Shown: positions 21,551 to 28,725 of the stretch, piece after piece
Numbering within the stretch: the first letter of the stretch is position 1
Layout: every line of letters starts with the position of its first letter
Assembly (NCBI GenBank): GCA_017354375.1
Contig: JAFMRC010000017.1
Span: forward strand, 1-34,221
Length of the DNA stretch: 34,221 nt
Direction: 5' to 3'
Source of the DNA: Nocardiopsaceae bacterium
Lineage (GTDB): Bacteria; Actinomycetota; Actinomycetes; Streptosporangiales; Streptosporangiaceae
Made by a program: the position numbers and the translations under genes
The notes under the pieces: generated by a model
Told to the model about the DNA's origin: nothing
What the model saw: only the letters and a program-made list of their open reading frames with translations
Databases searched by the model: none

Positions 21551-22752
21551 CCAGCACCGCCTTCCTCCTCATCGCGATGCTCGCCCTGGCCGCCGCCCTG
21601 ATCAAGGCCGCCAGCATGCTCCGCGGGAACCGGCCGCCCGGCCAGGGCATCCTGCTCGTCCTGCTCCTCGCCCTCGCCATCGCGGCCGCCGCCCTGCCAG
21701 CCAGGGTCCAGCGCGCCGAGGGCCTCGCCTTCCACGACGCCGGCCGGATCCTGGCGAACATCACCACGATGGCCACCGCCTTCTCCATCCTCGCCCTGCT
21801 GATCACCCTCGGCACCCCGACCGCCCAGGCCCGGCCGAAGATCCTCCGCCGCCTCGCCGCCCTCATCCTCTGCGCCGCCGGCATGATCGCCGGGTTCGCC
21901 TGGGCATCACCCCTGCCCAAGACACCCGGAGGTTTCGCCAGCCTGTACGCCACCCACCCCGGCCTCCTGCTCTACACCGGCCTGTACCTCGCGTACTTCG
22001 CCGTCGCGCTCGCCGAACTCCTCATACGCTCGATCCGGTACGCGGCGCTCTCCCGGCAACGGCCGCTCCTGCGCGGCGGGCTCGCCCTCATGGGCCTCGG
22101 CTCGCTGCTCGGCCTGGCCTACATCGGCGAGAAGGCCTGGTACCTCATCACCCAGGCCACCCGCCTGCCACCGCCCCTCGCACCGGGCAGCCAGGCCTGC
22201 GGCCTCCTGTCACCCCCGCAATGCCTGTTCAGCGTCACCCTCCCGGCCACCGCCGTCGTCCTGGCCGCCGCCGGCGCCACCCTCCCCGTATGGGGAGAGA
22301 CCCTGGCCGCGCCAATCCGCTACTACCGCAACCGGCGCACCCTCCGCGACCTGGAACCGCTATGGAACAGCATCCACGACGCATTCCCGCAGATCACCCT
22401 CCCCGGACGCGGCCCGCGACGGGACATCGCATTCCGGGTCTACCGGTGCGTCATCGAGATCCACGACGGCCGGCTCCTGCTCCGCCCCCACATGAGCCCG
22501 GACGCGAAAGCCGCCGCCGAGCAAGCCGCAACCGCCCGCGGGCTGCACGGCGATGACCTGCGCGCCACCATCGAAGCCGCGCAGATCGCCGCCGCCCTCC
22601 ACGCCCGCGACCACGGCACGCCCGCCCCCGCCGCACCACCAGAACCGCACGCCCAACCCGACGACAGCAACATCTCCCGCGAGGCCGCATGGCTCGCCAG
22701 GGTCTCCCGCGCCTACAACACCCCCCTGGTCCGCGACATCGCCCGCCCATAA
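21547..22752 (+). CDS. MAB_1171c-like multi-span membrane protein
   Basis: This encodes 401 aa from the ATG at 21547, overlapping the metallopeptidase stop as ATGA. About seven hydrophobic segments cover residues 4-245. They are followed by a cytoplasmic region (YYRNRRTLRDLEPLWNSI, then VYRCVIEIHDGRLLLRPHM) that is the most conserved part of the family and ends in a Pro-rich tail. The family is annotated as putative transporters, after Mycobacterium abscessus MAB_1171c, with no proven substrate. The coupling to an ImmA/IrrE protease suggests the pair works as a membrane sensor plus protease, but that is inference. Confidence 0.82.
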   Translation: MTSTAFLLIAMLALAAALIKAASMLRGNRPPGQGILLVLLLALAIAAAALPARVQRAEGLAFHDAGRILANITTMATAFSILALLITLGTPTAQARPKILRRLAALILCAAGMIAGFAWASPLPKTPGGFASLYATHPGLLLYTGLYLAYFAVALAELLIRSIRYAALSRQRPLLRGGLALMGLGSLLGLAYIGEKAWYLITQATRLPPPLAPGSQACGLLSPPQCLFSVTLPATAVVLAAAGATLPVWGETLAAPIRYYRNRRTLRDLEPLWNSIHDAFPQITLPGRGPRRDIAFRVYRCVIEIHDGRLLLRPHMSPDAKAAAEQAATARGLHGDDLRATIEAAQIAAALHARDHGTPAPAAPPEPHAQPDDSNISREAAWLARVSRAYNTPLVRDIARP

Positions 22753-22853
22753 CCCGTCAACCAACCACACAACCCATCATCCCGAACGGATGGAGCCGAC
22801 TCCTCTAGCCCCATCCGCCTCGACCCTGCACGAAAGACGCCCGATCGATCCCC

Positions 22854-22881
22854 GTGTCTCCTCGTCTCTAGCCTGAGACAC
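22854..22881 (+). terminator. Hairpin downstream of the MAB_1171c-like gene
   Basis: GTGTCTC (22854-22860) and GAGACAC (22875-22881) form a perfect 7-bp stem with a 14-nt loop, 101 nt past the stop codon. There is no T-run, so termination is possible but unproven. It also precedes the promoter of the truncated Nudix gene. Confidence 0.4.
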
Positions 22882-22942
22882 TCGGCTATCAGTACAGGTG
22901 TTGAGCATCAGAGATCGGCAGCCTGCGGCTAGTGTTCTTGGT

Positions 22943-23087
22943 GTGACTGAGCGCCCGATGCTTCCCCCAGATCAGTACGTGGCATCGCTGGCCCGCAAGC
23001 GGATGGGCGCGGCAGCGCTCTTCCGCGACCAGGAGGGACGCGTCCTCATCGTCAACCCGGCGGGACGAGGACCAGCGTCATCCCGGC
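22943..23087 (+). pseudogene. Truncated Nudix hydrolase (N-terminal piece only)
   Basis: It starts at a GTG 7 nt after TAGTGT (22930-22935). VTERPMLPPDQYVASLARKRMGAAALFRD, then EGRVLIVNP, is the conserved N-terminal 40 residues of a common actinomycete Nudix family. The Nudix box that should follow is absent. Instead the sequence becomes unrelated and runs straight into the 3' end of an opposing MazG-like gene. The same frame stays open to 23107 but encodes nothing family-like. The duplication of the MazG gene into this locus most simply explains the truncation. Confidence 0.72.
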
Positions 23088-23487
23088 ACCCTACGGCACG
23101 GCGTTGAGCTGGGTCGGAGAGGGCTTCCCGAGCGACCGGTTCGTGACGCGCGCAAGGTGGGCGTCGAACGCCTTCCGAGCGTCCGGCGTGATCGTGGCCA
23201 ACGCCACCATCGCGGTGAGCATGACGTCGCAAAGCTCGGCCTGGACGTCGTCCCAGGAATGGGTAATCCCCTTGCGGGGGTTCTGGCCCATCGTCCCGAT
23301 GACTGCCTGGGTGACTTCGCCGGCTTCCTCGGTGAGCTTCATGATCCGGAGAAGCTTCTCAGTGTCCGGGGGAAGCTCGCTGTTCTCATCGAGCCAGCCG
23401 ACGATCTCCCCGATCGCCACCCATGCGTCCTCCATGACCCAGCAGGCTAGCGCAGTGCGCAGCAAGCACGCTGGTTATCTGGCTTGC
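23088..23487 (-). repeat. Duplicated MazG block, copy 1 (partner at 28378-28777)
   Basis: The block runs from CTACGGCACGGCGTTGAGCT at the left to GGCTTGC at the right. Two stretches are identical between copies: 80 bp within the gene (23281-23360 and 28571-28650) and 44 bp upstream of it (23444-23487 and 28734-28777). The coding parts between differ at many positions. In copy 2 the upstream 44 bp encode the C-terminal end of the thymidylate-kinase-like protein (ASQITSVLAAHCA); here they are non-coding. This shows that the 28.7-kb locus is the source. Confidence 0.8.
23091..23435 (-). CDS. MazG-like NTP pyrophosphohydrolase, copy 1
   Basis: This encodes 114 aa from the ATG at 23435; an alternative TTG at 23465 adds 10 residues. 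The all-alpha NTP-PPase metal-binding pattern is intact: E37-x-x-E40 in LTEEAGEVTQA and E67-x-x-D70 in AELCDVMLTA. These enzymes hydrolyse (d)NTPs to monophosphates. It is a close paralogue of the gene at 28381-28725 and ends with the same residues (QLNAVP). TAGCCT lies 8 nt upstream of the ATG, within a block identical to the other copy that includes a relic of the kinase gene's 3' end. Confidence 0.82.
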   Translation of the reverse strand: MEDAWVAIGEIVGWLDENSELPPDTEKLLRIMKLTEEAGEVTQAVIGTMGQNPRKGITHSWDDVQAELCDVMLTAMVALATITPDARKAFDAHLARVTNRSLGKPSPTQLNAVP

Positions 23488-23569
23488 TGCCCAGGCCGCC
23501 TGCGGCGATGACTACCGGGGCCGGGGTGTTCTCCGGCATCGCGGGGTTCCTCTCGGGTAGCGTTGCGGA

Positions 23570-24001
23570 ATGCGAGTGCGCGTGACGGGAATCGTGATCG
23601 AGGACGGCCGTCTGCTCCTGCTGAACCAGGACACTCCGGGCACCGGAAGGTCATGGAGCCTCCCCGGCGGCAAGCTCGAAGACGGGGAGACCCTCGCTGA
23701 GGCGCTCGTCCGGGAGATGAAGGAGGAGACCGGGCTCGGCATCGAGCCGGGCCGGCTCCTGTACGCATGCGACCACGTGCCGGCCCAGGTCGTGCACATG
23801 ACGTTCGAGGCCCGCCGCACGAGCGGCACGATCGGCGACATCAAGGCCGGGGCCGACACGACCCCGATCCGGGGCGTGGAATTCGTCCCCGTGCCGAAGC
23901 TGACCTCGCTCGGCTTCAGCGAGCGGTTCGCTGAGCTAGTCACGACCGGGTTCCCCGGCGCCGGCTCCTACATGGGGCCGAAGTCCGCGATAGGCCTGTA
24001 G
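23570..24001 (+). CDS. Nudix hydrolase
   Basis: This encodes 143 aa. The Nudix box is complete at residues 34-56 (G-x5-E-x7-R-E-x-x-E-E-x-G-L), preceded by RSWSLPGG. It hydrolyses a nucleoside diphosphate linked to another group; MutT-like 8-oxo-dGTP cleavage or nucleotide-sugar cleavage are both possible. The ATG lies 6 nt after TAGCGT (23558-23563), suggesting a leaderless message. Its 3' end overlaps the convergent DUF397 gene by 62 bp. The first 50 residues are unlike the truncated Nudix at 22943, so the two are not simple duplicates. Confidence 0.9.
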   Translation: MRVRVTGIVIEDGRLLLLNQDTPGTGRSWSLPGGKLEDGETLAEALVREMKEETGLGIEPGRLLYACDHVPAQVVHMTFEARRTSGTIGDIKAGADTTPIRGVEFVPVPKLTSLGFSERFAELVTTGFPGAGSYMGPKSAIGL

Positions 24002-24287
24002 CACGCCCAGCGCCCCAACCATCCGACTGGCGGCGGCTTCGCAGCACGGCGGCTGCGTCCTGGCCGATGCCGGGGATGTCGCGGACGTCTGTGGTTAACT
24101 TCTTCAGCCGCGCGGTGAACTCGGCCCACGCGCCAGCGCTGAACGGCACGACGGGCCGGTCAGGCTGCCCGGCCTGCGTGGTGTCACGCACCAGCACACC
24201 GCCCCGACCGTTGCCTGCCTCCACGCAGCCACCGCCGTTGCCGCCGCTGAACGTGCTCTTGCGCCACCTCGGGTCTATGCTGTCCAT
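23940..24287 (-). CDS. DUF397-domain protein
   Basis: This encodes 115 aa. Residues about 3-62 are a typical DUF397 domain: DPRWRKSTFSGGNGGGCVE, then VLVRDTT, VVPFSAGAWAEFTARLK. The remaining 50 residues are Arg/Ser-rich and overlap the Nudix gene on the other strand; they probably arose by read-through of a lost stop codon. DUF397 proteins are encoded next to DUF5753-type XRE regulators across actinomycetes and act with them in developmental or antibiotic control. The start overlaps the XRE gene's end by 13 bp. Confidence 0.85.
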   Translation of the reverse strand: MDSIDPRWRKSTFSGGNGGGCVEAGNGRGGVLVRDTTQAGQPDRPVVPFSAGAWAEFTARLKKLTTDVRDIPGIGQDAAAVLRSRRQSDGWGAGRATGLSRTSAPCRSRRRGTRS

Positions 24288-25120
24288 CTCTCCTCAGCCA
24301 CTCTCCGGATCAGGTCACGTGAGGGGCCGACCCTCAGCGCCACGTCCCTCACTCTGTCGAAGGTAAGTGCCATCTTCGCCACCGTTCGCGGGTGCTTCTT
24401 CGTCGCGCCCTCATCAGGTGACTCTGTGTAGACAATACCGGGCGAATTGTCCGCGAAGGTGGCGACGGCGAAACCGCCGAGAAGCCCAACGTAGGCCCCG
24501 GCGTCCTCGGGCACCACTTCAACGGTAAGCCCCGGGCGCTCCGACATCTCCACCACGTGCATGAGTTGCTCGTGCATGACCCGGGGCGATCCGATGCAGC
24601 GCCGGAGCACGCTCTCATCGATCACGGCGTGGAACGACGGTGGCGAGTCACGCTCGAAGATTGCCTGCCGCGCCAGTCGCGCCTCCACGTCGGTCTCCAT
24701 GCTCGTGGTCACGGGCGTTATCGCGCTCCAGGCGCGGAACAGGGCACGGATGTAGCCCTCCGTCTGGAGCAGGCCTGGGATGAGCAGCGGCTCGAACCAC
24801 CGGATGTAGGCGGCTCTCTGCTCGCCCTTGACTACCCAGTCCTCGAACCAGCTCCGGAACTGCTCACCCCAGTTTCCCGATTCCTCCTTGAAGCGGCTGA
24901 ACCATCCGTCCTTGTCCGGAAACGCGCCGTCCAGAAGCTGGACCATCCTCTCGTCTACATCGGACTTCCCGTTCTCGATCCGGGAAACCACGCTCGGATC
25001 AACGCTGAGCATGGCAGCCAGCTCAGGCTGAGACATCCCGGCCTTGTGCCTCGCTCGCCGTACTTCCGCCCCGAAGTGCGCCGCAGGGGATTCGCCAGGG
25101 TTTAGTTCTCGTTCACGCAT
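24275..25120 (-). CDS. XRE-family helix-turn-helix regulator with DUF5753 domain
   Basis: This encodes 281 aa from the ATG at 25120, which has CGGAG 7 nt upstream; an ATG at 25156 lacks one. The HTH is at about residues 16-65 (FGAEVRRARHKAGMSQPELAAMLSVDPSVVSRIENGK). The DUF5753 domain follows at about 95-275 with YIRWFEPLLIPGLLQTEGYIRALF, VDESVLRR and LTFDRVRDVAL. Together with the DUF397 gene downstream and an RsbW-like ATPase opposite, it forms a common actinomycete regulatory trio. It may bind the dyad at 25201-25218. Confidence 0.92.
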   Translation of the reverse strand: MRERELNPGESPAAHFGAEVRRARHKAGMSQPELAAMLSVDPSVVSRIENGKSDVDERMVQLLDGAFPDKDGWFSRFKEESGNWGEQFRSWFEDWVVKGEQRAAYIRWFEPLLIPGLLQTEGYIRALFRAWSAITPVTTSMETDVEARLARQAIFERDSPPSFHAVIDESVLRRCIGSPRVMHEQLMHVVEMSERPGLTVEVVPEDAGAYVGLLGGFAVATFADNSPGIVYTESPDEGATKKHPRTVAKMALTFDRVRDVALRVGPSRDLIRRVAEERWTA

Positions 25121-25200
25121 GCCCGACTCCGAACCTTGATGATCTTGCACGAACATGAACGCATATCACTTCGCCTTGCTCAATTAATGCCATTTTTACA

Positions 25201-25218
25201 GTGAGCTTGCAGGCTCAC
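25201..25218. promoter_or_regulatory. 18-bp dyad between XRE regulator and ATPase genes
   Basis: GTGAGC-TTGCAG-GCTCAC is an inverted repeat with 6-bp perfect arms, placed in the intergenic region between the divergent XRE and ATPase genes. A second, 8-bp perfect hairpin (GGCAGCCC / GGGCTGCC, 25267-25285) lies further into the ATPase leader. Both are candidate control elements; the first is the better operator candidate. Confidence 0.5.
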
Positions 25219-25320
25219 CCCGTCAAGATGGAACCATTTGCAGCTGCGTTGCGATGCTTGGTTCAAGGCAGCCCCCCGGGCTGCCGCCCCAGCAGCTACG
25301 CGCAAGGGCGGCGAACAGCT

Positions 25321-25746
25321 ATGAGCAGCACGCGAACCCCCCAGCGGGCCGAGCCGACGCCCATCACGGGTGCTTCCCGCAGGTACCCCGGCGACTTGCA
25401 GGCGCCGGGGGAGGCCCGGATGCTGGCCCGCGCCCAGCTCGCAGTGTGGGGCCTGCCCGAGCTGGCCAGTGACGCCGAGTACGTCGTCTCGGAGCTGGTC
25501 ACCAACGCCGTGGCCCACGCCGGGGGCGGCGACATATGGGTGGCGCTGAAGCTCACGCCCTGGCACGTCGTCGTCCAGGTCACGGACCAGAGCCCCAGCC
25601 CGCCCGCGCTCAGGCCAGGCCCCGGCCCCGGCGGCGAGGCGGGACGCGGACTGCACATCGTCGCCGAGCTGTCCGAGGAATGGGGCTGGCATCCCTCCCA
25701 GGTACCGGGGTGGAAGAAGGTCGTGTACGCGAGGATCGCGAGATAA
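25321..25746 (+). CDS. RsbW-like ATP-binding protein (HATPase_c_2, anti-sigma/serine kinase family)
   Basis: This encodes 141 aa from the ATG at 25321; the frame is open back to a GTG at 25201. The GHKL fold shows the N-box VVSELVTNAVAHAGG, the strand WHVVVQVTDQSP, and the G-rich loop GGEAGRGLHIVAELSEEWGW. RsbW-type proteins bind ATP and control partner proteins. In actinomycetes, many short members sit beside XRE/DUF397 pairs. The Asp that contacts the adenine lies in VTDQSP. The true start is uncertain because no strong ribosome-binding site precedes any candidate. Downstream lies the graspetide precursor after a 143-bp gap. Confidence 0.85.
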   Translation: MSSTRTPQRAEPTPITGASRRYPGDLQAPGEARMLARAQLAVWGLPELASDAEYVVSELVTNAVAHAGGGDIWVALKLTPWHVVVQVTDQSPSPPALRPGPGPGGEAGRGLHIVAELSEEWGWHPSQVPGWKKVVYARIAR

Positions 25747-25889
25747 CGCTGAGGCTCCCGTTGGTCCCGCGATGTGAAGCCGCCACGCTCGCGGGGGCAG
25801 GCAGCACTGTCCTCCGCGCTACTGGACACAGCCTGCCACCGCGTGTGTGATAACTGTGCAAGACCATGATGGTGGAGGTATCTCGCGAC

Positions 25890-26198
25890 ATGGCTAACGA
25901 TCTCTCCGCATGCGCCGGGCAGTTCCCGCTGGAGGAGGAGCACGGCACCGGGCAGGCAGCAGGAGACCCGGTGCGCCCGTTCGGGCTGCGCTACGCGACG
26001 GCCGTTCCCGCTTCCGCGATCGCCAGCATCGACTTCTCGGGGATCAGGTACGACGAGGAGCAGCAGATCGCGGTTGTCACTGATGACGACGGCACGCTGA
26101 TCCCGGCGATGAAGCACACGTCGACCCGGACGAAGACCTCTACGGCCAGCCACGACCGCCAGGGGGACGACAGCGATACCGACGCGACCGGCACGTGA
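25890..26198 (+). CDS. tgmA: ATP-grasp-modified RiPP precursor (graspetide precursor)
   Basis: This encodes 102 aa from the ATG at 25890, with GGAGGT upstream; an ATG at 25866 has none. The leader contains the family hallmark PFGLRYAT (residues 30-37) and then IDFSGIRYDEEQQIAVV. The C-terminal core (about 75-102) has a donor cluster of Thr/Ser (T77, S78, T79, T81, T83, S84, T85, S87) followed by an acidic cluster (D89, D93, D94, D96, D98). This is what an omega-ester-forming ATP-grasp ligase needs. The TGA overlaps the next gene's GTG by 4 nt. Confidence 0.88.
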   Translation: MANDLSACAGQFPLEEEHGTGQAAGDPVRPFGLRYATAVPASAIASIDFSGIRYDEEQQIAVVTDDDGTLIPAMKHTSTRTKTSTASHDRQGDDSDTDATGT

Positions 26199-27163
26199 CC
26201 GGCCCGGTGGTGCTGGTAGTCACCCACTGGTTCGACCCGACCGCCGATGTCGTCGTCGGGGAACTCGGACGCCGCGGTGCCTGGGTCTTCCGGTTCGACG
26301 CCGCCGATTTCCCGCGCCGGCTACGCGTGACGGGAACGCTGGGACCGGACGGCTGGGCGTGCGCGCTAAGGCTGGGAAGCAGGCATGCTGAGCTTGCTGA
26401 CGTGAGCGGGATCTACTTCCGGCGGCCGACCAGCTTCTCGTTCGGAACCCTGCCGGAACCGGACGCGGCCTGGGCGCGCGAGGAGGCGCGGGCCGGCCTC
26501 GGCGGCCTGCTGATGGCCCACCAGCGGTGGCTGAACCACCCGCACCACCTGGGCTATGCCGAATACAAGCCCGTGCAGCTCGCCGAGGCGGCACGGGCAG
26601 GGCTGCGCGTGCCGAAAACGCTCATCACCAATGACCCGGGACGGGCACGGGAGTTCACGGCCGGCCTTGACCAGGCGGTCTACAAGCAGATGTCCGCTGT
26701 CAGGCCGCCGGGGGACGGGGAGCCGCAGATGCTGTACACGTCGGTCGTGGAGGAGAAGCACCTGGCCGAGGACGGCGGGGCCGTCGCCGCCACGGCGCAC
26801 ATGTTCCAGGAACGCATCCAGGCTGACTACGCCGTGCGCCTCACCGTGGTCGATGACCGGATGTTCGCCGCGGCGATCCGCGGAAGTTCCCCGCGGGCTT
26901 GCCTAGACTGGCGGTCTGAGCAGGACAAGCTGACGTACGAGCCGGTCACGGTCCCGGAGGACGCGGCGCGCGGCACGCGGGCGCTTATGCGCGCGTTCAG
27001 CCTGCGGTTCGGCGCCTTCGACTTTCTCGTCACCGATGACGGCGGCTGGGTGTTCCTGGAGGTCAACCCGAATGGGCAGTGGGCGTGGATCGAGCAGGCG
27101 ACCGGCATGCCAATCGCCGCGGCCATCAGTGACGCTCTCACCAGCTCAGGCCCGTTGACGTGA
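26195..27163 (+). CDS. tgmB: ATP-grasp ribosomal peptide maturase (graspetide ester/amide ligase)
   Basis: This encodes 322 aa starting at GTG within a GTGA overlap. The N-terminal region (VLVVTHWFDPTADVVVGELGRRGAWVFRFD) is the usual non-catalytic domain. The ATP-grasp fold follows: YKQMSAV with the ATP-contacting Lys at about residue 165, then QADYAVRLTVVDDRMFAAAI, and the metal-binding FLEVNPNGQWAWIE at about 285-298, diagnostic of this family. It activates Asp/Glu side chains of the precursor as acyl phosphates and joins them to Thr/Ser (or Lys) to close macrocycles. The downstream methyltransferase gene is coupled by another GTGA. Confidence 0.92.
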   Translation: MTGPVVLVVTHWFDPTADVVVGELGRRGAWVFRFDAADFPRRLRVTGTLGPDGWACALRLGSRHAELADVSGIYFRRPTSFSFGTLPEPDAAWAREEARAGLGGLLMAHQRWLNHPHHLGYAEYKPVQLAEAARAGLRVPKTLITNDPGRAREFTAGLDQAVYKQMSAVRPPGDGEPQMLYTSVVEEKHLAEDGGAVAATAHMFQERIQADYAVRLTVVDDRMFAAAIRGSSPRACLDWRSEQDKLTYEPVTVPEDAARGTRALMRAFSLRFGAFDFLVTDDGGWVFLEVNPNGQWAWIEQATGMPIAAAISDALTSSGPLT

Positions 27164-28293
27164 GCGCGCACGCGGCTGCCGCGCGGGATGAGCGCGAGTT
27201 GCTGGCAGCAGGCCTGGAAGCGTCCGGTGCCCTGCGGTCGCGGCGGTGGACCGGGGCGTTCACGACGGTGCCGAGGCACGTGTTCGTCCCGAGGTTCTAC
27301 GCCGGCCCCGGGGAGGACGGCGAGTACGAGCTGCTCGACGGGACCGATCCCGGGCAGCGGGAACGCTGGCTGGCCGAGGCCTACCAGGATGAGCCGCTGC
27401 CAACCGAGGTGGAAGATGGCGGGGCCTGGCGGTCCTCGTCGTCACAGCCGTCGCTGATGGCCCGGATGCTGGAGGCCCTGGAGGTCACGGGCGGGGAACG
27501 GGTCCTGGAGATCGGCACCGGAACCGGCTACAACGCCGCCCTGCTGTGCGAGGGGCTGGGCAGCGGCCGGGTGGTGAGCATCGACATCGATGCCGGGCTC
27601 GTCGAAACGGCGCGCGGGCGGCTGCGGCAGCTCGGCTACTCACCCGTGCTCGCAGCCGCCGACGGTGCCGCGGGGTACCCGGCCGGCGCCCCCTATGACC
27701 GGATCATCGCCACCTGCTCGCTGCCCCGCGTGCCGGCCGCGTGGCTCGCCCAGATGGTGCCGGGCGGCCTGATCATGGTCAACCTGTACCGGGAACTCGG
27801 CGGCGGCGCCCTGGCCCTGCTCCGGGCCGGCGACGGACAGGCGAGCGGGCATTTCGCCCCGTTCTTCGGCGGGTTCATGCCCACCCGGACCGTGCCGCCG
27901 GGAACTGCCATCGAGACGATCACGGCGTCCGCCGGCCAGGACGGGGAGCGGAGGAAGACGGCGCTCGCCGCGGGCATGCTCGGTGATGATGCCTTCGGGA
28001 TGCTGGCGGCGCTGCGGCTCCCGGGAGTCCAGAAGACCGGGCTCTTGCCTGACGGGGAACCGGAGCAGGCATGGCTGACCGCGGATGACGGCTCATGGGC
28101 CTACCAGGCCGAGGGAAGCGGCACCGTCGTGCAAGGCGGCCCGAGACGGCTGTGGGATCTCCTGGAGGAGGCACACCGGGACTGGGACGCACTTGGCCGG
28201 CCTGGCCGGGGAGAGTTCGGGCTGACGGTCACCTCCGGAGGCGAGCACCTGCTCTGGTGCGGGGACGAACGCCGCCACGAATGGCCGATCTAG
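27160..28293 (+). CDS. tgmC: PIMT-like O-methyltransferase of the graspetide cluster
   Basis: This encodes 377 aa, GTG start coupled to tgmB. The protein-isoaspartate-methyltransferase core includes FTTVPRHVFVPRFY, SSSSQPSLMARMLEAL (substrate loop), the SAM-binding VLEIGTGTGYNAALL and VVSIDIDAGLV, and YDRIIATCSLPRVPAAW. An additional C-terminal domain of about 130 residues is particular to the ATP-grasp peptide systems. In fuscimiditide-type clusters the homologous enzyme methylates an Asp of the cyclised peptide, which then forms an aspartimide. The same chemistry is expected here but depends on the core peptide. Confidence 0.92.
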   Translation: MSAHAAAARDERELLAAGLEASGALRSRRWTGAFTTVPRHVFVPRFYAGPGEDGEYELLDGTDPGQRERWLAEAYQDEPLPTEVEDGGAWRSSSSQPSLMARMLEALEVTGGERVLEIGTGTGYNAALLCEGLGSGRVVSIDIDAGLVETARGRLRQLGYSPVLAAADGAAGYPAGAPYDRIIATCSLPRVPAAWLAQMVPGGLIMVNLYRELGGGALALLRAGDGQASGHFAPFFGGFMPTRTVPPGTAIETITASAGQDGERRKTALAAGMLGDDAFGMLAALRLPGVQKTGLLPDGEPEQAWLTADDGSWAYQAEGSGTVVQGGPRRLWDLLEEAHRDWDALGRPGRGEFGLTVTSGGEHLLWCGDERRHEWPI

Positions 28294-28380
28294 TTCCATT
28301 GCCAGGGCCGGACCGTCCATCACCGCGCTGTTGAGTATCGGAGACGGTACCGCCGTATCTCAGGGACTGCCGGCTAAGCC

Positions 28381-28725
28381 CTACGGCACGGCGTTGAGCT
28401 GGCCGGGAGACGACTTTCGAAGTGAGCGGCATGCGACACGGGCAAGGTGCGCGTCGAACGTCTTCCGGGCGTCCGGTGTGATGGTGGCCAGCGCGACCAT
28501 CGCGGTGAACATTACGTCGCAGAGTTCGGCCTGAACGTCGTCCCAGGTATGGGTGACTCCCTTGCGGGGATTCTGGCCCATCGTCCCGATGACTGCCTGG
28601 GTGACTTCGCCGGCTTCCTCGGTGAGCTTCATGATCCGGAGAAGCTTCTCGGTGTCCGGGGGAAGATCGCTCTTGTCATCCAGCCAGGCGACGATCTCCC
28701 CGATTGTTCCCCACGCGTCCTCCAT
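28381..28725 (-). CDS. MazG-like NTP pyrophosphohydrolase, copy 2
   Basis: This encodes 114 aa from the ATG at 28725, colinear with copy 1 and differing mainly near the C terminus (ACRSLRKSSPGQLNAVP) and in the first 20 residues. Both metal-binding motifs, EEAGE and ELCD, are intact. The start lies inside the 3' end of the kinase-like gene (50-bp overlap), so it may be translated from the upstream message or from its own TAGCCT box 8 nt before the ATG. As the last gene of the radical SAM/kinase set it probably adjusts a nucleotide pool or removes a nucleotide by-product. Confidence 0.83.
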   Translation of the reverse strand: MEDAWGTIGEIVAWLDDKSDLPPDTEKLLRIMKLTEEAGEVTQAVIGTMGQNPRKGVTHTWDDVQAELCDVMFTAMVALATITPDARKTFDAHLARVACRSLRKSSPGQLNAVP

